This document shows, piece by piece, positions 1 through 8,916 of a DNA stretch of 64,000 nucleotides (positions within the stretch are counted from its first letter, which is position 1; each line of letters begins with the position of its first letter). A program made the position numbers and the translations under genes. The stretch covers positions 1,634,001 through 1,698,000 of the forward strand of contig NZ_CP084530.1 of the NCBI RefSeq assembly GCF_023704175.1. Direction: 5' to 3'. Source of the DNA: Paenibacillus sp. YPG26. GTDB lineage: Bacteria; Bacillota; Bacilli; Paenibacillales; Paenibacillaceae. The notes beneath the pieces were generated by a model that saw nothing but the letters and a program-made list of their open reading frames with translations, was not told where the DNA came from and searched no databases.

Positions 1-554
1 AGAATTATGAAGCGACCATGAAATTTTTGCGCTTGATGATCCATGAGAAGGGTTTGAATATTGGACAGCGGCATATTACTGTATCAACGAGCGGTATTGT
101 GCCTAATATATATAAATTTGCAGATGAGGATACCCAGATTAATCTGGCTATATCCATTCATGCGCCGAATGATGCGCTTCGCTCGAAGCTTATGCCGGTT
201 AACCGCCGTTTTCCGTTCGATGACGTGATGGAGTCCCTCAGGTATTACCAAGCTAAGACGGGGCGCCGGATTACGTTTGAATATGCGCTTATCGGTGGTG
301 TGAACGACAGACCCGAGCATGCCGAGGAGCTTGCCAGTGTGCTGAAGAACATGCTCTGCCACGTCAATCTGATTCCGGTCAACTATGTTCCGGAGCGTAA
401 GTACACTCGAACTTCCAGAAATGACATATTTCAATTCCAGCGTATATTGGCGGACAAGGGAATTAATGTGACGATTCGCCGGGAACAAGGTCATGATATC
501 GCGGCAGCCTGCGGACAATTGCGGGCGAAGCATATGGAGTCTGGTGCGAGGTGA
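1..554 (+). CDS. rlmN: 23S rRNA (adenine-2503-C2)-methyltransferase RlmN, 5'-truncated by the window edge
   Basis: This is the C-terminal half of the radical-SAM enzyme that methylates A2503 of 23S rRNA (and A37 of some tRNAs). The frame is open from the first bases of the window, so the start and the CxxxCxxC cluster lie upstream; the ATG at 18 is internal. Visible family features are [36 protein letters not shown] and the C-terminal AAACGQL, which holds the conserved catalytic cysteine. The TGA at 552-554 overlaps the ribosome binding site of prpC, so the two are probably cotranscribed. The order rlmN-prpC-prkC-rsgA-rpe matches Bacillus subtilis. Confidence 0.95.
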   Translation, partial: NYEATMKFLRLMIHEKGLNIGQRHITVSTSGIVPNIYKFADEDTQINLAISIHAPNDALRSKLMPVNRRFPFDDVMESLRYYQAKTGRRITFEYALIGGVNDRPEHAEELASVLKNMLCHVNLIPVNYVPERKYTRTSRNDIFQFQRILADKGINVTIRREQGHDIAAACGQLRAKHMESGAR

Positions 555-560
555 TGAAAT

Positions 561-1334
561 TTGATAAATACGGTATATGTCAGTGATGTAGGACATGTTC
601 GTTCGGTGAACGAGGATTCATCATGGGTAGCTAACTTGGAGCAAGGGTTCACTTTGGGTATTGTTGCAGATGGAATGGGTGGACATCAGGCCGGAGACAC
701 AGCCAGCAGGCTTGCTGTTGAGACCATTGTATCCGATCTGCAGTCTCTCCCCAGGGCAACCTCTCCTGAGCTTCGGCGCGAAGCTCTCAGGAAGGCGATC
801 CTGCATGCCAATGAGGTGGTGTTCCAGACCGCTTCGGCAAGTGTTGAATATCACAATATGGGAACTACCGTTGTGGCGATTCTAATGGATCGCCGTGAAG
901 GTATTATCGGTCATATTGGAGACAGCCGTGCTTATTTGTTCAGGCAGGGAAATATTACCCAGCTGACAGAGGATCATACCTTGGTCAATGAACTCGTCAA
1001 AAGCCGCCAAATCAGTGAAGAAGAGGCATACAATCATCCGCGCAGAAATGTAATTACCCGGGCGTTAGGGACAGATGCTAAGGTGGACGTGGATCTAATT
1101 CATGTTGCGCTGAAGGAAGGCGATATTCTCCTTCTCTGCAGTGATGGACTTAGCAGCTATGTCTCCAAGCATAAGATGGCCCAGACTGTAGGACTGCCTA
1201 ATGTGTCCCTCAAAGACCGGGCAGATCATCTTCTGCAGCTAGCCCTTGATGTAGGCGGAGAAGATAATATTACTGTGGCTTTATTTGAAATACCGGGTGC
1301 GGCTGGGGCCAGTGCAAAGGAGTGGACAACATGA
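561..1334 (+). CDS. prpC: PP2C-type Ser/Thr protein phosphatase (PrpC/Stp)
   Basis: A 257-residue metal-dependent phosphatase that reverses phosphorylation by the PASTA kinase encoded next. Motifs in order are SVNEDS, VADGMGGHQAGD (metal-binding Asp and the Gly-rich turn), GDSRAYLF, CSDGLSSYV and GGEDNITV, the full bacterial PP2C set at the usual length of about 250 residues. The start is TTG at 561, served by GAGGTGA at 549-555 inside the end of rlmN. Its TGA (1332-1334) overlaps the kinase ATG (1331) as ATGA, which implies translational coupling of the phosphatase-kinase pair. It is expected to be cytosolic. Confidence 0.96.
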   Translation: MINTVYVSDVGHVRSVNEDSSWVANLEQGFTLGIVADGMGGHQAGDTASRLAVETIVSDLQSLPRATSPELRREALRKAILHANEVVFQTASASVEYHNMGTTVVAILMDRREGIIGHIGDSRAYLFRQGNITQLTEDHTLVNELVKSRQISEEEAYNHPRRNVITRALGTDAKVDVDLIHVALKEGDILLLCSDGLSSYVSKHKMAQTVGLPNVSLKDRADHLLQLALDVGGEDNITVALFEIPGAAGASAKEWTT

Positions 1335-3541
1335 TCGGACACGAATTGGGCGGTCGATATCAAATCATTGAACGAATTGGCGGAGGCGGAATGGCGCTTG
1401 TGTACAAGGCCCAGGACATTCTTCTTGGACGCAATGTGGCTATTAAGGTGCTGCGCCAACAATTTGTGCACGATGAGGAATTTATCCGCCGGTTCCGGCG
1501 GGAGGCGCAGTCCGCTGCATCTCTGTCTCATCCAAATGTCGTAAATATTTATGATGTGGGCCAGGAAGATGACATTCATTATATCGTTATGGAGTATATT
1601 GAAGGCCAGAATTTGAATGAGATTATCAAAGAACGCGCCCCGCTCCAGGTGGATGAGGCCGTTCGAATTGCCTCACAAATATGTGATGCCCTTGATCATG
1701 CTCATCATCATCAGATTATTCATCGGGATATTAAGCCTCATAATATATTAATTGGACGCAATGGACGGGTTAAGGTCACGGATTTCGGTATCGCCCGCGC
1801 CGCGTCTTCGGCAACGATTACTCAAACGGGATCCGTGGTAGGATCTGTACATTATTTCTCTCCTGAGCATGCTAAAGGCGTGGTGACGGGGGAGAAATCG
1901 GACTTATACTCACTTGGGATTGTACTGTATGAGATGCTGACCTCCAAGCTTCCTTTTCTGGGTGAAAGTCCAATCAGCGTAGCGTTGAAGCATCTCCAGG
2001 AGAATTTTGAAGAGCCGCGGCTTGTTAATCCACTTATTCCTCAAAGTGTGGAGAACGTCATTCTGAAGTCGATGCGCAAGAACCCGGGCGAGCGGTACCA
2101 ATCGGCCAAGGAGATGCTTAGGGATCTGGAGACCTGCCTTCTTCCAGAGAGACGGACAGAATCCAAGATCATTTTTGATGACATGGATGATGCTGATAAG
2201 ACACGTGTAATCCCGGCTATCAAGCCACCAGTTCAGAGGCCGGCAGCTGGAAGAACCTCGCGTGTGGAAGAAGACAATTCTCCAGCTGCATCTTCCGCTG
2301 CCAAGAAGAAGTCCTGGGTGAAGCCAACTATGTGGGTTGGGGGCACACTTCTGGTCATCGTATTCATGCTTGGAGTTGCCTGGTATGTCAATGCTAGCCT
2401 TAACAAACCTAATGTAAAGGTGCCTCAGCTCATTAATCTTCAGGAAGATGTGGCGAGAGCGGAGCTCGCCAAGGTGGGCCTCACCGTTCAGGAGCCAATC
2501 ACAAGAAAGTACCGCGAAGGCTTTGCTGCCGGGGTAGTCTATGAGCAGAACAAGCCGGGAGGAACGGAAGTCAAGCAGGGGTCTGCTATTGCCTTGACAG
2601 TGAGCGTGGATAAGCCGCTCAAGAAAGTGCCGGACCTAAGCGGACTGTCCTATGAGGATGCAAGCAGAAAGCTGATGGATGAGTTCCAGATGAAGGAAGA
2701 GCAGATTACCCGCAAGGAAGACTATAGTGAAGCTGATCCAGGGAAAGTTACGGGTCAGAGCCTCGCTGCGGGTTCGGACTTCGATCCTGCAACGGCTGTG
2801 ATGGAGCTTACAGTAAGCAAGGGGCAAGAGAAGGTGAGTATGCCTGATCTGACGGGTCTTACTCAGCAGCAGGCAGAAGCTAAGCTCAAGGAATACGGCT
2901 TAAAGCTGGCTAAGGACGGAATTGTTCAGGAGTCCAGTTACAAGGTTGAGCAGGGTCTGGTGTTCAATCAGCACCCATATGCTCCTAAGGAGCAGGTGTC
3001 ACCGGGTGAAGCGATTACGATATTCGTTAGTTCCGGTTATCCGCCTGAAGCGATCAAGTACACATACAATGTTCCGGTCGCACCTAAGACGGAAGGCAAG
3101 AACAGCAAGATTCGTCTGGTATATACCGATGCCCGCGGCGAGAACCTGGAAGCTGGGGTTAAGACGATCAAAACGGCTCAGAACATTCCGGTTAATCTTG
3201 TGCTTGCTCCTACTAAAGATGGGGCGATTCTGGTCTATCAGGATGGCAAGTATCTGGACACACTCCCGGTGTCGTATATTGACGCGAAGCAGGGAACTGT
3301 GCCTGTGCCTTCCACACCTATCGGACAGGAGCCGGTTGAACCTCTGGATCAAGAACAGCAGGATCCTACTAATACCGGAGATAACAACGCCGAGGATTCA
3401 GCCTCGATTCAGGGTGAATACAGCGGTGTAACCGAACGTTATGCTTCGTCTTCCACTGCTGCCAAGCAGGTCAAAGACGCGCAAAAGGAAGCGCAGAAAG
3501 CCGAGAGAAAGCAGAAGAAAGATCAGGAAAAGAGCAGATAA
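1331..3541 (+). CDS. prkC: PASTA-domain Ser/Thr protein kinase (PrkC family)
   Basis: A 736-residue membrane kinase that senses muropeptides or cell-wall fragments outside the cell and phosphorylates cytosolic proteins; in Bacillus it takes part in germination and cell-wall control. The N-terminal kinase domain covers about residues 8-265, with Gly-loop IGGGGMA, Lys39 in AIKVL, H131-R-D in HRDIKPHN, and DFGIA. A basic, low-complexity juxtamembrane stretch leads to one membrane segment (about 334-355), followed by three PASTA repeats (about 362-570) and a Gln/Glu/Lys-rich tail. ATG 1331 is preferred over GTG 1322 because AAAGGAG ends about 8 nt before it and it forms ATGA with the prpC stop. 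Confidence 0.96.
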   Translation: MIGHELGGRYQIIERIGGGGMALVYKAQDILLGRNVAIKVLRQQFVHDEEFIRRFRREAQSAASLSHPNVVNIYDVGQEDDIHYIVMEYIEGQNLNEIIKERAPLQVDEAVRIASQICDALDHAHHHQIIHRDIKPHNILIGRNGRVKVTDFGIARAASSATITQTGSVVGSVHYFSPEHAKGVVTGEKSDLYSLGIVLYEMLTSKLPFLGESPISVALKHLQENFEEPRLVNPLIPQSVENVILKSMRKNPGERYQSAKEMLRDLETCLLPERRTESKIIFDDMDDADKTRVIPAIKPPVQRPAAGRTSRVEEDNSPAASSAAKKKSWVKPTMWVGGTLLVIVFMLGVAWYVNASLNKPNVKVPQLINLQEDVARAELAKVGLTVQEPITRKYREGFAAGVVYEQNKPGGTEVKQGSAIALTVSVDKPLKKVPDLSGLSYEDASRKLMDEFQMKEEQITRKEDYSEADPGKVTGQSLAAGSDFDPATAVMELTVSKGQEKVSMPDLTGLTQQQAEAKLKEYGLKLAKDGIVQESSYKVEQGLVFNQHPYAPKEQVSPGEAITIFVSSGYPPEAIKYTYNVPVAPKTEGKNSKIRLVYTDARGENLEAGVKTIKTAQNIPVNLVLAPTKDGAILVYQDGKYLDTLPVSYIDAKQGTVPVPSTPIGQEPVEPLDQEQQDPTNTGDNNAEDSASIQGEYSGVTERYASSSTAAKQVKDAQKEAQKAERKQKKDQEKSR

Positions 3542-3563
3542 ACATGGAAGTGAGGCTGCATAC

Positions 3564-4466
3564 ATGCCTGAAGGCTTAATTGTTAAGGCTCTAAGTGGAT
3601 ATTATTATGTGAAAGAGACTGGCGGTGAACCGGGAGAACCGGTTCAATGCCGGGGCCGGGGAGTATTCAAGAAGAGGGGAATTACTCCTCTCGTAGGCGA
3701 CAGGGTTATCTTTGAGCCTACGGAGAATGGAGAAGGAACAGTTACAGAGATCCTGCCACGAGTGTCGGAGCTTATACGCCCGCCTGTGGCCAATGCCCGT
3801 CTGGCTGTTCTCTTGTTCTCCCTGCGTGAACCCGATATGAATCTTCAGCTGCTGGACAAGTTCCTGGTCCACATTGAGAATGAAGGTCTTGACACGCTTA
3901 TTTGCCTAACAAAACGTGATCTGCTTGATGATTCAGATACAGCAGATGAATTGACCAGGCAGGTTAGTGATTTATACAGTTCCATCGGTTATGAAGTCAT
4001 TGTAACCAGCTCGCATACCGGAGCAGGCACTGACGAAGTGCTTAAGCGTCTTGCGGGAGAGATCAGCGTCTTCTCGGGACAATCCGGGGTTGGCAAGTCT
4101 TCGCTTCTCAATGCGATGCTGCCTGGTCTGGGTCTGGAGACCAGCGCCATCAGCCTGCGTCTTGGCAGAGGTAAGCATACGACGCGTCATGTTGAGCTTA
4201 TTGAGCTTGAGAACGGCGGTTACGTTGCCGATACGCCAGGATTCAGCCAGCTGGACTTCTTGGAGCTCGGTGTGGAACAGCTGTCGGATTGTTTTCGAGA
4301 GTTCGCTCTGCTGTCTTCGGATTGTAAATTCCGCGGCTGCAGTCATCTACACGAACCTGGCTGCCAGGTTCGGGCTGCACTTGAAGATGGGAAGATTGCT
4401 GCGAGTCGATATGAGCATTATGTGCAGTTCTATGAGGAAATGAAAGATAAGAAACGGAGGTACTAA
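3564..4466 (+). CDS. rsgA: Small ribosomal subunit biogenesis GTPase RsgA (CpgA/YloQ)
   Basis: A 300-residue circularly permuted GTPase that helps late 30S maturation. An N-terminal OB-fold carries GRGVFKKRGITPLVGD. The G motifs are in permuted order: LTKRD (G4), then GQSGVGKSS (P-loop), then DTPGF (G3). A C-terminal zinc knuckle has the Cys/His pattern of DCKFRGCSHLHEPGC. The frame is open further upstream from 3441 but that stretch overlaps the end of prkC out of frame. ATG 3564 gives the usual MPEGLIVKA start, with GAAGTGAGG about 8 nt upstream. It sits 22 nt after prkC and in the same operon. Confidence 0.95.
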   Translation: MPEGLIVKALSGYYYVKETGGEPGEPVQCRGRGVFKKRGITPLVGDRVIFEPTENGEGTVTEILPRVSELIRPPVANARLAVLLFSLREPDMNLQLLDKFLVHIENEGLDTLICLTKRDLLDDSDTADELTRQVSDLYSSIGYEVIVTSSHTGAGTDEVLKRLAGEISVFSGQSGVGKSSLLNAMLPGLGLETSAISLRLGRGKHTTRHVELIELENGGYVADTPGFSQLDFLELGVEQLSDCFREFALLSSDCKFRGCSHLHEPGCQVRAALEDGKIAASRYEHYVQFYEEMKDKKRRY

Positions 4467-4470
4467 TCAA

Positions 4471-5130
4471 GTGATCAATATTGCACCGTCTATTTTATCT
4501 GCGGATTTCGCCAAATTGGGTCAGGAAATTGCTGAAGTGGAACAAGCGGGGGCCGAGTGGCTTCATGTGGACGTCATGGATGGGCACTTTGTCCCTAACA
4601 TTACATTAGGTCCTCTTGTTGTAGAGGCTATCAAGCCTCATACCAAGCTTTTCATGGATGTGCACCTGATGATTGAGAATCCCGACGCTTACATACCCGC
4701 CTTCGCCAAAGCAGGCGCCGATCTGATCACCGTGCATGCAGAAGCTTGTATTCACCTGCATCGGGTAATCCACCTTATTAAGGAGCAGGGAGTCAAGGTG
4801 GGGGTGGCAATTAACCCGGGAACCCCTGTATCTGTATTGTCTGAAGTGATTGAGGAGCTTGATCTTGTACTCGTTATGACCGTGAACCCTGGCTTTGGCG
4901 GTCAATCCTTCATTTCGGGAACGGTTCGCAAAATCCGTGAGCTGAATGAATGGAAAAAGCGGCTGGGGCTGAATGACCTGCTTATCGAGGTGGATGGCGG
5001 TATTACGGCCGAGACTGCGCCGCTTGTTGTGGAGGCGGGTGCGGAGGTTCTGGTTGCTGGAAGTGCGGTATTCGGCCGTTCTGATCGCGCTGGAGCTATT
5101 GCCGAGATCCGTAACAGCGTAACAGCATAA
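4471..5130 (+). CDS. rpe: Ribulose-phosphate 3-epimerase
   Basis: A 219-residue TIM-barrel enzyme interconverting ribulose 5-phosphate and xylulose 5-phosphate in the pentose phosphate pathway. Clear motifs are APSILSADFAKLG, HVDVMDGHFVPN (catalytic Asp and metal ligands), HLMIENPD, MTVNPGFGGQSF and EVDGGI. The start is GTG 4471, with CGGAGG at 4455-4460 lying inside the end of rsgA, only 4 nt after its stop. A strong terminator follows at 5197-5233, so rpe ends this operon. Bacillus subtilis has thiN next; here thiN is missing and spoVM follows directly. Confidence 0.97.
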   Translation: MINIAPSILSADFAKLGQEIAEVEQAGAEWLHVDVMDGHFVPNITLGPLVVEAIKPHTKLFMDVHLMIENPDAYIPAFAKAGADLITVHAEACIHLHRVIHLIKEQGVKVGVAINPGTPVSVLSEVIEELDLVLVMTVNPGFGGQSFISGTVRKIRELNEWKKRLGLNDLLIEVDGGITAETAPLVVEAGAEVLVAGSAVFGRSDRAGAIAEIRNSVTA

Positions 5131-5196
5131 CTGAAAAATGGGGACGAGCTTCAGCCTGCTTAACTGGAATAGGGCTGGCGCGAGACGCATACAATT

Positions 5197-5233
5197 GGTT
5201 ACATGAGCTAAGGTTCTCATGTAACCTTTTTTT
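5197..5233 (+). terminator. Rho-independent terminator after rpe
   Basis: A perfect 11-bp stem (GGTTACATGAG with CTCATGTAACC) is followed by seven T residues. It closes the rlmN-prpC-prkC-rsgA-rpe transcription unit and isolates spoVM. Confidence 0.9.
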
Positions 5234-5243
5234 GTGAACGGAA

Positions 5244-5271
5244 CACATGATGTGGACTCGTGTCATAGAAT
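5244..5271 (+). promoter_or_regulatory. Possible sigma-E-like promoter of spoVM
   Basis: CATAGAAT at 5264-5271 resembles the -10 of mother-cell sigma-E promoters (CATAnnnT), with a loose -35-like ACATGAT some 14 nt upstream. In Bacillus subtilis spoVM is sigma-E dependent, and the site sits 35 nt before the spoVM ATG. The match is short, so this is inference. Confidence 0.35.
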
Positions 5272-5305
5272 AAAGTAAGCATGGGAAGTATGGGGAGGGT
5301 GAATA

Positions 5306-5386
5306 ATGAAGTTTTACACATTTAAGTTGCCTAAATTTTTGGGAGGTTTTGTGAAGGCCGTTCTGAATACATTTCATAAGAACTAA
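5306..5386 (+). CDS. spoVM: Stage V sporulation protein M (SpoVM), 26 aa
   Basis: A 26-codon gene, too short for most gene finders. The peptide begins MKFYTFKLPKFLGGFVK and ends in a basic NTFHKN. It matches Bacillus SpoVM in length, in the MKFYT-KLPKFLGG start and in the Pro9 helix-breaking position. SpoVM is an amphipathic helix that binds the convex outer forespore membrane and anchors SpoIVA, so the spore coat assembles in the right place. GGGGAGGGTG at 5292-5301 is the ribosome binding site. The position between rpe and rpmB is the same as in Bacillus subtilis. It marks the organism as a spore former. Confidence 0.95.
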   Translation: MKFYTFKLPKFLGGFVKAVLNTFHKN

Positions 5387-5397
5387 AAAAAGACATT

Positions 5398-5430
5398 AAA
5401 AAAGCACCTCTTATGAAAAAGGTGCTTTTT
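5398..5430. terminator. Bidirectional terminator between spoVM and rpmB
   Basis: A hairpin with arms AAAAAGCACC and GGTGCTTTTT has A residues before and T residues after the stem. It can therefore terminate spoVM on + and rpmB on -, which converge here. Confidence 0.88.
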
Positions 5431-5451
5431 GTCTATATGCCTGGTTGAAGA

Positions 5452-5640
5452 TTACACACGGGTAACTTTACCGGATTTCAAAGCGCGAGTGCTGACATAA
5501 ACGCGTTTTGGTTTACCGTTTACCAGAATGCGGACCTTTTGGACGTTAACGCCCCAAGTACGGCGGTTACGGTTGTTAGCGTGGGATACATGGTTACCTG
5601 TGCTAGGCTTTTTGCCTGTTACATAACATTTACGTGACAC
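5452..5640 (-). CDS. rpmB: 50S ribosomal protein L28
   Basis: A 62-residue ribosomal protein reading [15 protein letters not shown] after the start, then [12 protein letters not shown] and a C-terminal [10 protein letters not shown]. Only one Cys of the ancestral zinc site remains, as in Bacillus L28, so this is the zinc-free form. The frame is open upstream to 5694, but GTG at 5640-5638 is chosen because GGAGGTG lies 7-8 nt before it and the length then fits the family. It is the only - strand gene in the first 25 kb. Confidence 0.97.
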   Translation of the reverse strand: MSRKCYVTGKKPSTGNHVSHANNRNRRTWGVNVQKVRILVNGKPKRVYVSTRALKSGKVTRV

Positions 5641-5832
5641 GAAATTACACCTCCTTGTTCCAATACCCTGCATAAAACAATACCTAAATATCATATCACA
5701 GCAAAAAAAGCTTCGTCAACCGATTAACTAACTTTATTTGCGTGGCTAAGGTCTTCTTTTATTTATTTCTCCTTCTTCTTATAGTACAATGGTGATTAGT
5801 CCATAATATTTTTAAGGGGGGAGTGAAGGATA

Positions 5833-6192
5833 GTGGCTATTGAACTGAATACCGAATATGGACAAATTGATATATCGGATGAAGCGGTAGCGGTAATTGC
5901 CGGATCAGCCGCCATGGAATGTTATGGACTTGTGGGGATGGCAAGCCGAAAGCAATTTAAAGACGGTATTGCAGAACTGCTTGGACGGGAGAACCTTACC
6001 CGCGGAGTAGAAGTGAAACCTGATAACAATAGAATCGTAATCAATCTATATATTATAGTTATTTACGGGGTCAAGATATCCGAGGTGGCCCATAACATTC
6101 AACAAAGAGTCAAATACGTATTGAACGATATAATAGGACTTCAAGTCAGTGAAGTGAATATTGTAGTCCAGGGCGTACGTGTATCAAGCTAG
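5833..6192 (+). CDS. yloU: Asp23/Gls24 family envelope-stress protein (YloU)
   Basis: A 119-residue cytosolic protein of the Asp23/Gls24 family, whose members form membrane-associated filaments linked to cell-wall stress. Family features are GQIDISDEAVAVIAGSAAMECYGLVGMA, the basic MASRKQ, and YGVKISEVAHNIQQRVKY with a C-terminal EVNIVVQGV. GTG 5833 is preceded by GGGGGGAGTGAAGG. It lies 15 nt before the fatty-acid kinase gene, as yloU-yloV does in Bacillus subtilis. Its exact biochemical role is unknown. Confidence 0.93.
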   Translation: MAIELNTEYGQIDISDEAVAVIAGSAAMECYGLVGMASRKQFKDGIAELLGRENLTRGVEVKPDNNRIVINLYIIVIYGVKISEVAHNIQQRVKYVLNDIIGLQVSEVNIVVQGVRVSS

Positions 6193-6207
6193 GAAGGGGA
6201 TTTCTCA

Positions 6208-7986
6208 TTGAGTAAGCGTTCTCTAAATGGAACAGATTTTACAGCTATGGTATTAGCCGGAGCAGACCAGCTTCACAAGCATGCGGAACACGTGAATTCC
6301 CTTAATGTGTTCCCGGTTCCGGATGGGGATACCGGTACAAATATGAATCTTACGATGACTGCCGGTGTAGCGGAACTAAAGCGCAGCGGCAGTGGCGGTG
6401 TCGGCAGCAGGGCGGCCGTATTGTCCAAGGGACTGCTGATGGGTGCACGGGGGAATTCCGGGGTGATCCTGTCTCAGCTATTCCGGGGATTCAGCCGTTA
6501 TTCGGCCTCTTATGAAGAGCTGAATACGATTCAATTCGCCTCAGCGCTGCAAAGCGGTGTGGACACCGCATATAAGGCGGTTGTGAAGCCCGTGGAAGGG
6601 ACGATCCTTACTGTGGCTAAGGAAGCGGCCAAACATGCGGTTCATTATGCCCGCCGCACGACGGATATATTAGAGCTTATGACAGAAGTTCTGGCTAAGG
6701 CGAAAGAAGCTCTTGCCCATACACCGGAACAGCTGCCTGTATTGAAGCAGGTTGGTGTAGTGGATTCCGGAGGACAGGGTCTTGTGTACATCTATCAAGG
6801 GTTCTTTGATTATCTGTCCAACAACATCCAGAATGCGGCACCTGCCACCCAAGCTCCCGGACAAGCTTCCGTTCCGGCGGCCCGTCAGGAGAGTCGTCCT
6901 GAATTCAAAGCTGTTCCTGAAGTGCCTGCGTCTGCGCAGTCCCGGCTTGAGACAGAGGATATCGAATTCTTGTATGACATGGAATTCTTCATTAACCGCA
7001 AGCTCGGTGAAGCGAAAGACACGGCATTTGATGAGAATCAGTTCCGTAAGGCTCTGGGTGTAAATGGAGATTCCATCATCGTTATTGCTGATGACGAAGT
7101 CATCAAGGTTCACGTTCATTCCAAAGCACCGGGTGAAGTGCTGAATTTGGCTCTTCGTTACGGCGAGATTACTCAGATTCATATCTTGAATATGAGAGAG
7201 CAGCACAGGGACTTGTTGACTGCGGGTATGGACATTGCCCCGGCTCCAGAGGTGTTCGCCGAGATTCCTGCTGAGAAGGCCTGGGTAGCTGACCCAGCTG
7301 TACTGCCAGCTGACGAAATGGCGCCTTATGGATTCATCGCGGTGGCTTCAGGCCAGGGAATCGCGGATATTTTCACAAGCCTTGGGGTCGATGCGGTACT
7401 GTCCGGAGGACAGACGATGAATCCTAGCACTGAAGATTTCGTTAATGCCATTAATTCAATCTCTGCCCAGCATGTATTCGTACTTCCTAACAACTCGAAT
7501 ATCGTTCTTGCCGCACAGCAGGCCCGTGATCTGCTTGAAGGTGAGCGTAGTGTTACAGTTATTCCAAGCAAGAGTATTCCCCAAGGGATTGCGGCTGCGT
7601 TCGCGTTCCAGGAAGAAGAGAGCATCCAGATTAATACGGAGAGTATGCTTGCCGCGGTAGGCCACGTGAAGACCGGCCAGGTTACTTATGCGGTGCGTGA
7701 TACTCATTTCGATGATTTGGAGATTAAAGCGGGTCATTATATAGGTATTGAAGAGTCCAAGATCGTATCTACAGAAGAGCGTCTTCTTCAGACCTGTGAG
7801 TCATTGCTGCAAAAGATGCTTGTAAGCGGTGATGAGATTTTAACTATTCTGACCGGTGAAGAGGCAAGCAAGGAGGATACTCTGCTGCTGTTGAACTGGC
7901 TTAAAGAGAATTATCCGGATGCTGAAGTGGAAATTCACGAAGGCGGTCAGCCGATCTATTACTATTTATTCTCTGTAGAATCCTGA
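6208..7986 (+). CDS. fakA: Fatty acid kinase, catalytic subunit FakA (DAK2/YloV)
   Basis: A 592-residue kinase that phosphorylates fatty acids held by FakB (DegV-family) proteins, giving acyl-phosphate for phospholipid synthesis. The N-terminal DhaL-like domain shows FPVPDGDTGTNMNLT (Mg-binding Asp residues), GARGNSGVILSQLFRGF and GVVDSGGQGLVYI. A Pro/Ala-rich linker near residues 210-245 is followed by the FakA middle and C-terminal domains with HVHSKAPGEVLN and LPNNSNI. The start is TTG 6208, with AGGAAGGGGA about 8 nt upstream. A DegV-family gene follows 48 nt downstream and is the probable acyl-carrier partner. Confidence 0.92.
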   Translation: MSKRSLNGTDFTAMVLAGADQLHKHAEHVNSLNVFPVPDGDTGTNMNLTMTAGVAELKRSGSGGVGSRAAVLSKGLLMGARGNSGVILSQLFRGFSRYSASYEELNTIQFASALQSGVDTAYKAVVKPVEGTILTVAKEAAKHAVHYARRTTDILELMTEVLAKAKEALAHTPEQLPVLKQVGVVDSGGQGLVYIYQGFFDYLSNNIQNAAPATQAPGQASVPAARQESRPEFKAVPEVPASAQSRLETEDIEFLYDMEFFINRKLGEAKDTAFDENQFRKALGVNGDSIIVIADDEVIKVHVHSKAPGEVLNLALRYGEITQIHILNMREQHRDLLTAGMDIAPAPEVFAEIPAEKAWVADPAVLPADEMAPYGFIAVASGQGIADIFTSLGVDAVLSGGQTMNPSTEDFVNAINSISAQHVFVLPNNSNIVLAAQQARDLLEGERSVTVIPSKSIPQGIAAAFAFQEEESIQINTESMLAAVGHVKTGQVTYAVRDTHFDDLEIKAGHYIGIEESKIVSTEERLLQTCESLLQKMLVSGDEILTILTGEEASKEDTLLLLNWLKENYPDAEVEIHEGGQPIYYYLFSVES

Positions 7987-8034
7987 TTTGATGGTTGGGA
8001 GAAGTTCAGAGGACGGGATGGAGGCTTGTTCTGA

Positions 8035-8901
8035 ATGAATCATATTATTATTGTTACCGACAGTACAGCGGATATTCCGCAGAAGACGGTTTCAGAGTAC
8101 GGTATTCATGTCATCCCGATGACGGTGAACTTCAAAGAACAATCTTTTGTGGAAGGGGTCGACATCACGCCGGCTGAATTCTATGACCGATTAACGAAGT
8201 CACCGGAGCTCCCTACAACTTCCCAGACGTCTCCTGCCCAGTACGTTAATGTGTATCAAGGTCTGCTCGATCAGTACCCGGGGGCATCTATTATTTCTAT
8301 TCATATCTCCTCGGGGATGAGCGGCACCTTTCAATCCGCGTTGTTAGCTAAATCGATGATGGAAGAAGAGGGCATTGCGGCCGATATTACGATCATTGAT
8401 TCACGCTGTGCCTCATACGGATTTGGTCTTCAGGTGGTTGCCGCGGCAAGACTTGCCGCTAATGGTGCTTCGGTGCAGGAGATTGTAGACGAAGTGGAGC
8501 GGCTGCGTCAGGTCCGAAGGTTGTATTTCTTGGTAGATACGCTGGAGTACTTGCAGAAAGGCGGACGCATTCGCAGGGGAGCGGCGATCATAGGCACTGT
8601 TCTGAATGTCAAGCCGATACTCTCTGTGGATGAGGAAGGCGTCATATATCCGGTAGACAAGGCGCGGGGACGCAAGAAGGCGGTATCGCGTATTGTGGAG
8701 CTGTTCCGTAAGGATTTTGGTGAGCATAAGGATCTGAATATCGCTGTCTGTGACGGGGTTAATCCGGAAACGGCAGAAGATATCGTGCAGGAAATGTCAC
8801 AGCATTTCACACTGCATGAAGTGGTTCGGACCGATATTGGCGCAGTTGTAGGAACCCATGTGGGTCCGGGAATTGTGGCGGTATTCGTCTGGCCGGCATA
8901 A
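8035..8901 (+). CDS. DegV/FakB family fatty-acid-binding protein
   Basis: A 288-residue DegV-fold protein. Family marks are IVTDSTADIP at the N-terminus, TSQTSPAQY (lipid-head and phosphate contacts), SIHISSGMSGTFQSA, DSRCASYG, YLQKGGRIRRGAA and a C-terminal VVGTHVGPG. In Staphylococcus, FakB proteins of this family carry the fatty acid to FakA for phosphorylation; the adjacent fakA supports this role here. ATG 8035 is preceded by GGAGG at 8019-8023. Which fatty acid it prefers cannot be read from the sequence. Confidence 0.9.
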   Translation: MNHIIIVTDSTADIPQKTVSEYGIHVIPMTVNFKEQSFVEGVDITPAEFYDRLTKSPELPTTSQTSPAQYVNVYQGLLDQYPGASIISIHISSGMSGTFQSALLAKSMMEEEGIAADITIIDSRCASYGFGLQVVAAARLAANGASVQEIVDEVERLRQVRRLYFLVDTLEYLQKGGRIRRGAAIIGTVLNVKPILSVDEEGVIYPVDKARGRKKAVSRIVELFRKDFGEHKDLNIAVCDGVNPETAEDIVQEMSQHFTLHEVVRTDIGAVVGTHVGPGIVAVFVWPA

Positions 8902-8916
8902 AGTGAGGGATTAAAT

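Noticed and set aside
3441..3563. Upstream extension of rsgA rich in Arg/Lys
   Set aside because: It overlaps prkC out of frame; a family-like start with a ribosome binding site is present at 3564.
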